Source: DASPRM01 sp035319065 (GTDB lineage Bacteria; Acidobacteriota; Terriglobia; Terriglobales; Acidobacteriaceae). Taken from it: a stretch of 6,910 bases of DNA. A program made the position numbers and the translations under genes. Below the pieces are notes generated by a model. It was given only the letters and a program-made list of their open reading frames with translations, did not search any database and was not told where the DNA came from. Each line of letters opens with the position of its first letter. The first letter of the stretch is position 1. The stretch lies in contig DATHDM010000184.1 of NCBI GenBank assembly GCA_035319065.1, positions 1 through 6,910 of the forward strand. Direction: 5' to 3'. This document shows positions 1 through 6,217 of this stretch, piece by piece.

Positions 1-2367
1 AGAACGGGGTTGGGCCGTTTGCCACTGGCGAAGAGGTGATGGTCACCGCGCATGTCCTGCGCGATGCCACCCTTCGCGTGGCGCCGGGTGGAGGCGACGC
101 GAGGCGGGCCGCCGAAGACCGGCAAATGGTCGATGTAGAGAGTGAGACGATCACGGCTGCAGGAGGCGAACAGGCCGCCGCCGGGGGCATTCGACTCGCG
201 GTCTATCAGAAGCGCGGTGGGCCGGCGAAGGACGAGGAAAGCGGGAGCCAGATCAGGACCCACCCATCGCTGAATTATGGCGACCGGATTCGCTTTCCTG
301 CCAAGCTGCGAGAGCCGCGCAACTTCCGAAATCTGGGCGCTTTTGACTACCGCAGCTATCTGGCGCGCGAGGGTATTTTCGCTCTCGGTTCGGTGAGCGC
401 CGATCGAATTGAGCGCTTGCCCGGCTTTGTCGGAACGCGGCTGGGGCTGTGGCAAAACCGCGCGCGCCGCAGCGTGCTGCGCGCTGTGGCCGCCGCCGCA
501 GGCCGCGCTCATGGATGCCATGCTCATCGGCGAGCGGGTCTATATCGAGCGCGAGCTCAATACTGACTTTCAGCGCTCGGGAACCTATCACCTGCTGGTG
601 GTTTCGGGAATGAACGTGGCCATCCTGGCCTTTGTGGTTTTCTGGCTACTGCGCCGCCTGCGCCTGGGAGAGTGGAGCGCCTCCCTGCTCACGGTGGCGC
701 TGGCGGCGTTCTACGCTTTTCTATGCGACGGAGGCGCGCCCATTCTGCGCGCAACGCTGATGCTTTGCTTTTACCTGGGGGCGCGATTGCTGTACCGCGG
801 TCGCTCCCCCCTGAATGCCGTCGGGGGCGCGGCGCTGTTTGTGTTGTTGGTGGATCCGCCGGCCCTGTTCGACGCCAGCTTTCAGATGACCTTTCTCTCT
901 GTCCTGGTGATCGGGGGACTTGGCGTTCCAATAGTGGAGCGAACTTCTCAGCCCTGGAAGGGCGCTCTGAGGCATATGAGTTCGGTTGCTTACGATATCA
1001 GGCTCACGCCGAAGCTGGCAATGTTTCGATGGGACCTGCGACTATTGGCCGAACACCTGGGGCGGGGATTTGGCCGGCGGCCCTCAGAATTGGTGATTGT
1101 GAGATCGGTCGCAATCGGGCTGTCGATCTATGAAGTCTTGCTGATCTCGGCGCTGATGCAGGTGGCCATGGCGCTGCCGATGGCGGCATACTTTCACCGG
1201 GCAACGCTGCTGGCGCTGCCCGCCAATGCCCTGGCCGTTCCTCTGGCGGAAGTGTTGATGCCGGCTTCGCTGGCCGCATTGGGGCTGGGCTACGTCTCTC
1301 CGACGCTGGCGGCGGTTCCGGCGAGGATCGCCGGCTGGTCCCTGGAGGGAATCACCGGCACGGTGCGCTGGCTGGGCGGGCCGCACGCCTCCGATTTGCG
1401 TATTGCCGATCCCAGCCTGGGGACTTCCCTGCTGGCGGCGGGCGCTCTTCTCTTAGCCCTGGCTACGGTGCGATGCCGCCGGCGCTGGGCACTGGCTGGG
1501 CTGGCGGCGCTCGCGGCGAGCGCCATATGGATTGTGGCGGTTGCCCCGCGCCCGCAGGTCCGAACGCGCGTGCTCGAATTCACCGCCATCGATGTAGGCC
1601 AGGCTGATTCGACGCTGCTGGTCTCGCCTGAAGGCAAGTCTCTCCTGATCGACGCGGCCGGTCCGCTGGGCAACAGCAGCTCGGAGTTCGATTTCGGAGA
1701 GAATGTCGTCTCGCCCTACTTGTGGTCCCGCCAGTTTTCGCATTTGGATGCGGTGATGGTCACGCACGCCCACTCTGATCACATAGGCGGCATGAGATCG
1801 GTCATCCAGAACTTTCGTCCCCGAGAGCTATGGATCGGGCCCAACGCGGATATTGCATCGGTGCGGGCGCTGTTCCGGCAAGCCGCTGAATTGCGCATGA
1901 ATGTACGCCACCTTGCCGCAGGAGATGAGTTCAACTGGGGAGGGACGCGGGTCCGCGTGCTCTCTCCTCCGCGCGGCTGGCAACCGGCGGCGCAGGTGCG
2001 CAACAGCGACTCACTGGCGCTGGAGATCACTTATGGGAAGACCGCGCTTATGGTGGAGGGCGATGCCGACAGAAAGATGGAGCTGATGATGCTGGGACGC
2101 AGGCCGCGCGCCGACCTGTTGAAGCTCGCCCACAACGGCAGCCTATCATCCACTTCACCGGAACTGCTCGAAGCGCTGCAACCCCGCTACGCGGCGATCT
2201 CGGTGGGATACCGCAACCAGTTCCATCATCCTCGTAGGGAAGTGCTCTCGCGGCTGCAGCTGGCAGGAATTGCGACTTACCGTACGGATCTGAGCGGCAG
2301 CCTGACGTTCTACCTGGATGGGGAGGCGGTTATTCCTCCCCAGAAGATTCAGACTCCTCCGAACTGA
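1..2367 (+). CDS. comEC: ComEC/Rec2 family DNA-uptake channel, 5' truncated by window edge and frameshifted
   Basis: Polytopic inner-membrane protein that carries single-stranded DNA into the cytoplasm during natural transformation. The start lies left of the window. The frame beginning at base 3 runs open to about 480 and encodes a DUF4131-like domain, with typical residues GDRIRFPAKLREPRN and FDYRSYL (about 279-363). The frame beginning at 481 then carries the Competence domain, with LMDAMLIGER and SGTYHLLVVSGMNV (about 508-618) and hydrophobic segments to about 1550. A C-terminal metallo-beta-lactamase-like domain follows from about 1579 (FTAIDVGQADSTLL), with the metal-binding motif HAHSDH at 1765-1782 and GDAD at 2059-2070. 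The usual HHGS motif reads HNGS at 2131-2142. The two halves lie in different frames, so the gene is broken as sequenced, but neither half shows other damage. The TTG-started frame at 409 is not a real start, because its first 24 or so residues do not look like ComEC. Family assignment is secure; function in this cell is uncertain. Confidence 0.93.
479..484 (+). other. Frameshift site in comEC at a (GC)3 tract
   Basis: ComEC-like sequence is read in the frame starting at 471 up to about 482 (S-V-L-R), and in the frame starting at 481 from there on (A-L-W-P-P-P-Q-A-A-L-M-D-A-M). The switch falls on GCGCGC. Adding one more GC unit gives a continuous S-V-L-R-A-L-W-P-P-P-Q reading with no other change. 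A 2-base contraction of the dinucleotide repeat is therefore the simplest explanation. A one-base insertion nearby would also restore the frame. Sequencing or assembly error and true recent inactivation cannot be told apart here. Confidence 0.8.
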
Positions 2368-2629
2368 GTTCACCCGCCTCGGCGTCCCCGGCGGTGCGAT
2401 AGTCCTCGATGACCTGCCGGGCTTCGTCGGCTCTTTCGGCGGGAACCTGCACCAGCACGCCACCTACGCCCGGAAGAACGTCCTGCGGCGCGTCCAGGCC
2501 GGTAATGATCGACTCGATCCCGGCGCTGTCCAGCAGGCCGCGCACGATCATCGCCTCGGACTCTTCCTGCGTGTCAAAAACGGGAACGAGTTCTTTTTCC
2601 TGCGGATTGGGCTTAGGTTGAGTGGCCAT
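2330..2629 (-). CDS. DUF2007 domain protein (putative signal-transducing protein family)
   Basis: Small soluble cytoplasmic protein of 99 residues. The middle, about residues 14-77, has the DUF2007 pattern: ELVPVFDTQEESEAMIVRGLL, then a short AGIESIITG segment, a glycine/proline turn (LPGVGG), and VLVQVPAERADEARQVIEDY. The family is small and often called putative signal transducing from its fold, but no biochemical role is established and I infer none. The C-terminal tail is very acidic and serine-rich (SSEESESSGEE). I chose the ATG at 2629 over the in-frame ATG at 2647 because AGAGGA sits 6 bases upstream of it and the first six codons of the longer form overlap that site. The 3' end overlaps the end of comEC tail to tail by 38 bases. 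It is probably expressed from the intergenic region to its right, divergently from the gene at 2931. Confidence 0.85.
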   Translation of the reverse strand: MATQPKPNPQEKELVPVFDTQEESEAMIVRGLLDSAGIESIITGLDAPQDVLPGVGGVLVQVPAERADEARQVIEDYRTAGDAEAGELSSEESESSGEE

Positions 2630-2930
2630 AGCTTTTCCTCTTCCCATAGGTTAGATGCGCGCGTTGCAATCACCGGCGGGATTGCCGGCCCTGCGCACGT
2701 AAGTCGCCGGACTAATCCATCCGGCCGTGTACGAAGAGTTATCTTGCGCGCCGGGGCATTCCGACGGACGATAGTCCCACAGGACCCGAAAGGGCGCAAC
2801 AGGAACGGGTGGGGAATCATCCAACGATCAGTCGTGGTGGGCCCTGCCAGGGAACCGACGGTCGCGCACGCAGCCGGCAAGTCTGGCAAAATGCTGTGCA
2901 GTATGGGGAAGTTACCCGTTTTGAGGCCAC
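2630..2930. other. Divergent intergenic region with minor repeats, no clear gene
   Basis: These 301 bases separate the DUF2007 gene (leftward) from the 87-residue gene (rightward) and must hold the promoters of both unless transcripts enter from elsewhere. I see no good -35/-10 pair on either strand. Structure that can be seen: a hairpin GCAATC (2666-2671) with GATTGC (2680-2685), enclosed by TGCGC (2656-2660) with GCGCA (2693-2697); a CCC-GAAA-GGG mini-hairpin at 2785-2794; the hexamer ACAGGA repeated at 2779-2784 and 2799-2804, exactly 20 bases apart; a dyad ACGA-TCAG-TCGT at 2824-2835; and a dyad CCCTG-C-CAGGG at 2842-2852. Each is short enough to arise by chance in GC-rich DNA. No tRNA, known riboswitch core or conserved small RNA was recognised. 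Confidence 0.4.
2636..2641 (-). promoter_or_regulatory. Ribosome binding site of the DUF2007 gene
   Basis: On the minus strand AGAGGA lies 6 bases before the ATG at 2629, a near-consensus Shine-Dalgarno site at good spacing. It lies inside the longer alternative frame starting at 2647, so it decides the start in favour of 2629. Confidence 0.7.
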
Positions 2931-3194
2931 ATGGATAATTCGGACACAGGCAAACGCAATGCGGAGGAAGTTGAGGAAGAAAACCGAAGACTGCGCCGGC
3001 TGCAAATCATGATGAGCATGGTCATGTCGGTCCTCAGCCAGGATCCCAACCTGAGCCTGGAAGAGGCTTCGGAGCTCTGCGCCAGCAGCAAGCGTGCGGC
3101 CCTCGCCCTGTTTCCGGGCAAGGAACTCGCTTACGATCTCATCTACCGTCCCCGGCTGCAGCGGCTCATGAACGAGCGGTTCCACCTGCAGTAG
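2931..3194 (+). CDS. Small conserved-looking hypothetical protein, 87 residues
   Basis: I do not recognise a named family. The protein looks soluble, without a signal peptide. Residues 1-25 are charged and rich in Glu and Arg (AEEVEEENRRLRRLQ) and probably form a helix or short coiled coil. A methionine-rich hydrophobic stretch (IMMSMVMSVL, 26-35) follows, then a helical-looking segment (DPNLSLEEASELCASSKRAAL, 38-58) and a basic C-terminal part (FPGKELAYDLIYRPRLQRLMNERF). The single Cys is at residue 50. Start: ATG at 2931 with GAGG at 2923-2926, a short 4-base spacing. It is a real gene rather than a shadow because it has a ribosome binding site, sensible composition and its own terminator directly at the stop codon. 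From memory, similar short proteins occur as hypotheticals in Acidobacteriota; this needs a search. Confidence 0.75.
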   Translation: MDNSDTGKRNAEEVEEENRRLRRLQIMMSMVMSVLSQDPNLSLEEASELCASSKRAALALFPGKELAYDLIYRPRLQRLMNERFHLQ

Positions 3195-3219
3195 CCGGCT
3201 CGCATCGGCTACTTTTTTT
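3190..3219 (+). terminator. Rho-independent terminator of the 87-residue gene, overlapping both convergent stop codons
   Basis: Perfect inverted repeat GTAGCCG (3191-3197) and CGGCTAC (3206-3212) with the 8-base loop GCTCGCAT, followed at once by seven T (3213-3219). An extra A-T pair (3190 with 3213) can extend the stem. The stop TAG of the plus-strand gene (3192-3194) lies in the left arm, and the stop of the minus-strand DUF3108 gene (3209-3211) lies in the right arm. The T run follows only on the plus strand, so in the other direction the hairpin lacks the tail of a classical terminator. Confidence 0.85.
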
Positions 3220-4072
3220 CGATCCGCAGCAGCTGGAAAGTCAGTGTGCCCCAGAACATCCGTCCGCGCATCTGCACCGGGATGCGGCGGGAATCATCGC
3301 TGTACCAGATCCAGATTTTGCCGCGCTTGCTCAGCGGGCCGCTGACCACCTCCGGGGAAACGCGAATCGTGTTGTAGGTGCCGGCCGGAACCTTGACGGT
3401 CTCCTTGGCTTCGACTTTGGCTTCCACTTCCACGGTCTGTCCGCCGTCGTTGATGGGAAAGTGGTAGCTGGCGCCGGGAAGCAGGGGTTGAGCGGCGAGG
3501 TAATAGAGGCCGGAGAGAACGTCGGTGACGCAGGCCGGAATTTCGTTTTCCGCCCGCTTGCGTTCCTTCGTCTTCAGGTTGGTCTCGTCCAGGACGCTCT
3601 TGCGGCGCTGGTAGTCGTAGGTAATAAGCGTGTCGTGCGAGTGAAAGCCTTCTTCGATGTGCTTCTTCAGGCTCTGCGAGCAGAATGTTCCGGGGCTGAA
3701 CACAGCTTCGAAACGATCGCGCACCGGGTAGAGCGCTGAAACCACGCCGGCGGAGTCGGCGCTGCCATTTACCTTCTGGCGGCCGCCAAAATTGGTTATG
3801 CCGAGGGTCACCGTGCCCGCCGTCCAGATGCGCCACTCCGCCGAATAGGTGTAGGTCTCACCATTGGGGAAGGGGTGGTCAGGGGGCGGAGGATGGATCA
3901 TGGAAACCGGTCCGATGACTGCGGTGGCAGGAGGGGCAGAGCTTTGAGTCGAAGGTGAGGAGCGTGCCTGCCCTGGCCCCTGACGTTGCGCCCCCAGGGG
4001 ACCGGTCAAGCTGAGCACCAGCACCGAAACCAGAAGTCGAAACCGCAAGGGCCGCATGCGATACCCGGGCAT
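3209..4072 (-). CDS. DUF3108 domain protein, exported
   Basis: Predicted exported protein of 287 residues. The N-terminus has basic residues and a hydrophobic core (RFRLLVSVLVLSLTGPLGA, about 11-28), typical of a Sec signal peptide with cleavage near Ala28. A low-complexity Ser/Pro/Gln linker (about 29-66) follows. The DUF3108 domain spans about 68-287: FPNGETYTYSAEWRIWTAG (68-86), CVTDVLSGLYYLAAQPLLPG (181-200), TYNTIRVSPEVVSGP (232-246), IWYSDDSRRIPVQMRG (255-270) and a final GTLTFQLL strand. The family is a beta-rich envelope domain without a defined biochemical activity. Cys131 and Cys181 could form a disulfide. I chose ATG 4072 because it forms TGATG with the stop of the upstream methyltransferase gene. 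ATG 4057 would give a tidier signal peptide, and GTG 4087 is also possible; none has a good ribosome binding site. This is the last gene of the heptose operon. Confidence 0.88.
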   Translation of the reverse strand: MPGYRMRPLRFRLLVSVLVLSLTGPLGAQRQGPGQARSSPSTQSSAPPATAVIGPVSMIHPPPPDHPFPNGETYTYSAEWRIWTAGTVTLGITNFGGRQKVNGSADSAGVVSALYPVRDRFEAVFSPGTFCSQSLKKHIEEGFHSHDTLITYDYQRRKSVLDETNLKTKERKRAENEIPACVTDVLSGLYYLAAQPLLPGASYHFPINDGGQTVEVEAKVEAKETVKVPAGTYNTIRVSPEVVSGPLSKRGKIWIWYSDDSRRIPVQMRGRMFWGTLTFQLLRIEKK

Positions 4073-4626
4073 CACTGTTGGAACCACAAGAGCTTGGCCA
4101 CCAGCGCTGCCAGCATTGCTGCGGTGCCCATGGCAGCATTGTACTCGCGATGCTGCAGGTAGAGTTGCGAGGAAAACGTGCCAGCGTCCTTGGTCACTTT
4201 GCCGAAGCGAGGCAGCAGCCGTGGCACCCGTTGCGCGTAGTCAGCGAACTCGGGGAAGCGCTGCCCCAGGAAGGCTTCCTCCGACTGGATGACTGGGACA
4301 TAGATCGTGACGAACAGCAGTGCCATCGCCGCCACCAGCCACCAGCTTCGCGCGGCGACGGCGAAACCGGCGGCGATGATCACCGATCCCAGGTATAGGG
4401 GATTCCGCGTATAAGCGTAGGGGCCGGTCGTGGTGAGGGCTTCGTTCTTTTTGACGTGACCGGAAGCTGCGGCCCGGAGCGCCACGCCACCAAGCGCAAT
4501 CGCGCCTCCGGCCAGGATCGACAGTCCACTCGGATGCGCCAGCCAGAGGTAGAGCGCGGCGAACAGGAAGCCCAGGGGCACGCGAGCCCGCCGCGCAAAG
4601 CGGGCCCACCCAGCGCCGGAATTCAC
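4072..4626 (-). CDS. Isoprenylcysteine carboxyl methyltransferase (ICMT)/PEMT-like membrane methyltransferase
   Basis: Integral inner-membrane protein of 184 residues, probably SAM dependent. Hydrophobic segments lie at about 17-31, 34-54, 79-112 (likely a pair) and 165-181. The family core is clear: GHVKKNEALTTTGPYAYTRNPLYLG (56-80, seen here as GHVKKNEAL followed by GPYAYTRNPLYLG), then EEAFLGQRFPEFADYAQRVPRLLP (116-139), matching the usual C-terminal pattern of a Glu pair, a Tyr and VPRxLP. The extra C-terminal helix after residue 160 is beyond this core. The start is GTG at 4626, overlapping the stop of the heptosyltransferase gene by four bases (GTGA), with GGAG 9 bases upstream. Bacterial members are often annotated as isoprenylcysteine methyltransferases, yet their substrates are mostly unknown. 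The position behind heptose genes suggests an envelope or lipid substrate, which is inference. Confidence 0.85.
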   Translation of the reverse strand: MNSGAGWARFARRARVPLGFLFAALYLWLAHPSGLSILAGGAIALGGVALRAAASGHVKKNEALTTTGPYAYTRNPLYLGSVIIAAGFAVAARSWWLVAAMALLFVTIYVPVIQSEEAFLGQRFPEFADYAQRVPRLLPRFGKVTKDAGTFSSQLYLQHREYNAAMGTAAMLAALVAKLLWFQQ

Positions 4627-5714
4627 GGGCGCGGCTCCGGGTGCAACGACGCCTCGCTCGCGGAGTGGAGACGCTGCGGCTGGCGCTGCAACAGGCGTAG
4701 GGCTGCGTTCGCCACCTGCTCGGCGCTGATGTCCAGCAGGCCTTCGTCGGGTTGGCTGTGGTGCCGGAAGGTGGTCCGGCTGGAAGCGCTGCGCAGCACC
4801 GCCGCCTCAATGCCGAATGGCCCCGTGCGTTCAGGATCGGTGGGCCCGAAGATCGCCACCACCGGCTTGCCCAGCGCCGCTGCCAGATGCACTGGCCCGG
4901 TGTCGCCGCCGACCAGAATTCGAGAGCAGCGGGTAACCTCAACCAGTTCTTCCACCGAGCAGAGAACCGCGTGGGCATAGCCGCCGCTGGCCGAAGTCAC
5001 GGAGCGCGCCAATTCTTCCTCTCCCGGACCGAAGTTGACCACCGACAGCAAGCCATTGGCTCCCAGGAAGTGCGCTACCGCGCCATATCGTTCCGGGGGC
5101 CAGCGCTTAGCTCCCCAACCGGCGCCGGGGTTGACCACGGCATAGCCCTGGGTGCGCAATCCAAGGCGCTTCATCTGCTCCGACCACCATTCGCGGGCCC
5201 CGCGGGTGCTGGACAGCGAGGAGCGAAATTGCGGCGGCGCACCGGGGGCAACGGCCAGCGCCAATTCCATGTTCTGTTCCACGACGTGACGCGCCACCGG
5301 CCGCACCAGATGGGTGTAGAACATGGCCGCTGCCTTCTCCCGCGGCTGTGCGAAGCCCACCCGGCGCGGCGCCCCACTGAAGCGCGCAATCAACGAAGAG
5401 CGGATGGCGCCCTGAAAATCTATGGCCATTTCGTAGGAGACCTTGCGCAGCCCGCGAATGGCATCCAGGATTTCCTCCCAGGTTTCGTCGGAAAAGGGAG
5501 CGCTTCGCCACGCCTTGGTGTCAACGGCGTGTACGGCGTCCACGCCCGAGGGCAACAGCGCCCGCCAGCGGTCCTCGATCACCCAACCGAGAGTTGCCGC
5601 GGGAAAGGCGGCGCGCAAGGTCGCGAAGGCGGCATGGGTGTGAAGGATGTCGCCCATGGAGCCAAGTCGCAGGACCAGGATGCTGCGAGGCCGCGCTGCC
5701 TGTGCCGTTTCCAT
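4623..5714 (-). CDS. waaC: Glycosyltransferase family 9, LPS heptosyltransferase I-like
   Basis: Cytoplasmic, membrane-associated GT-B enzyme of 363 residues that transfers heptose from ADP-heptose to the LPS inner core. N-terminal domain: ILVLRLGSMGDILHTHAAF (12-30), with Asp22 in the position of the WaaC catalytic Asp; IDFQGAIRSSLIARFSGA (98-115); and HVVEQNMELAL (143-153). C-terminal domain: NPGAGWGAKRWPPERYGAVA (195-214), with Lys203 in the position of the conserved Lys, and GGDTGPVHLAAALGKPVVAI (269-288), with Asp271 for sugar-nucleotide binding. The RLGSMGDILHT and EDRWRALLP features resemble heptosyltransferase I more than II, but another GT9 acceptor specificity is possible. I chose ATG 5714 because AGGGGA lies 6 bases before it and it forms TGATG with the rfaE2 stop. 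The longer frame to 5816 adds 34 residues overlapping rfaE2 that do not look like GT9. Confidence 0.9.
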   Translation of the reverse strand: METAQAARPRSILVLRLGSMGDILHTHAAFATLRAAFPAATLGWVIEDRWRALLPSGVDAVHAVDTKAWRSAPFSDETWEEILDAIRGLRKVSYEMAIDFQGAIRSSLIARFSGAPRRVGFAQPREKAAAMFYTHLVRPVARHVVEQNMELALAVAPGAPPQFRSSLSSTRGAREWWSEQMKRLGLRTQGYAVVNPGAGWGAKRWPPERYGAVAHFLGANGLLSVVNFGPGEEELARSVTSASGGYAHAVLCSVEELVEVTRCSRILVGGDTGPVHLAAALGKPVVAIFGPTDPERTGPFGIEAAVLRSASSRTTFRHHSQPDEGLLDISAEQVANAALRLLQRQPQRLHSASEASLHPEPRP

Positions 5715-6217
5715 CAGTTCCCCTGCGAGCGTCTGGGCGGCGCCAGCTTGTTCTGCAGAATTTCGGTCACGGAGTGGTCCTTGGGATCGCCAACAATCGC
5801 CACCCTCCCGCCGCATTCCTGCACGGCATCGCGCTCGGGGACGGTCTCGGCGGTGTAGTCGGTGCCCTTGGCATGCACGTCAGGTCGAACTTCGCGAATG
5901 ATGGCGCGCACGTCAGGCTCGGAGAAGATCACGACCGCATCCACATCGGCCAGCGCCGCCAGGATTTCCGCCCGCTCGCCGGCGGGCGTGACCGGGCGCT
6001 GCTCGCCCTTGAGCTGACGTACGCTCTCATCAGAATTCAGCGCTACCAGCAGGCGGTCGCCGAGCTGGCGGGCGGCGTGCAGGTAGCGGACATGGCCCAC
6101 GTGCAGCAGATCGAAGACTCCATTCGCCAGGACGAGGCGCAGGCCCTGGGCGTGCCAGCGCGCCGCCGTCTCCCGCAATTCTTCGCGACGCAAGATCTTG
6201 GCGCTGGGTGCGTTCAT
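5714..6217 (-). CDS. rfaE2: D-glycero-beta-D-manno-heptose 1-phosphate adenylyltransferase (HldE C-terminal domain type)
   Basis: Cytoplasmic nucleotidyltransferase of 167 residues that uses ATP to turn heptose 1-phosphate into ADP-heptose. It is a stand-alone version of the second domain of E. coli HldE. The cytidylyltransferase-like signature is plain: LANGVFDLLHVGHVRYLHAA (30-49), with HVGH at 39-42, then GDRLLVALNSDESVRQLKG (53-71), RPVTPAGERAEILAAL (74-89) and KGTDYTAETVPE (117-128). Near the end, HSVTEIL (148-154) takes the place of the usual STT-containing segment, so one Thr is a Val. Start ATG 6217 overlaps the rfaE1 stop as ATGA; no strong ribosome binding site is seen, which fits translational coupling. 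Its stop forms TGATG with the heptosyltransferase start. Confidence 0.93.
   Translation of the reverse strand: MNAPSAKILRREELRETAARWHAQGLRLVLANGVFDLLHVGHVRYLHAARQLGDRLLVALNSDESVRQLKGEQRPVTPAGERAEILAALADVDAVVIFSEPDVRAIIREVRPDVHAKGTDYTAETVPERDAVQECGGRVAIVGDPKDHSVTEILQNKLAPPRRSQGN

Noticed and set aside
409..480. TTG at 409 as the start of a complete, shorter ComEC
   Set aside because: Residues encoded from 409 to 480 in that frame are Cys/Ala/Arg-rich and unlike ComEC, while the other frame carries DUF4131-like sequence over the same bases.
2883..2904. Sigma-54-like promoter (TGGCA ... GTGCA) before the 87-residue gene
   Set aside because: The GG and GC elements are 11 bases apart instead of 10, and the rest of the consensus is poor.
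2318..2938. 206-codon plus-strand open frame across the DUF2007 gene and the intergenic region
   Set aside because: It is antisense to a clear DUF2007 gene, rich in Arg/Gly/His as GC-rich shadow frames are, and has no recognisable domain or ribosome binding site.
5715..5816. N-terminal extension of the heptosyltransferase to an ATG at 5816
   Set aside because: The 34 added residues overlap rfaE2 and do not resemble GT9; the ATG at 5714 has a ribosome binding site and directly precedes the GT9 first strand.
4752..5858. 368-codon plus-strand open frame antisense to the heptosyltransferase gene
   Set aside because: The minus strand encodes a full GT9 protein with all motifs; the plus frame is low-complexity Arg/Gly/Ala sequence without family features.
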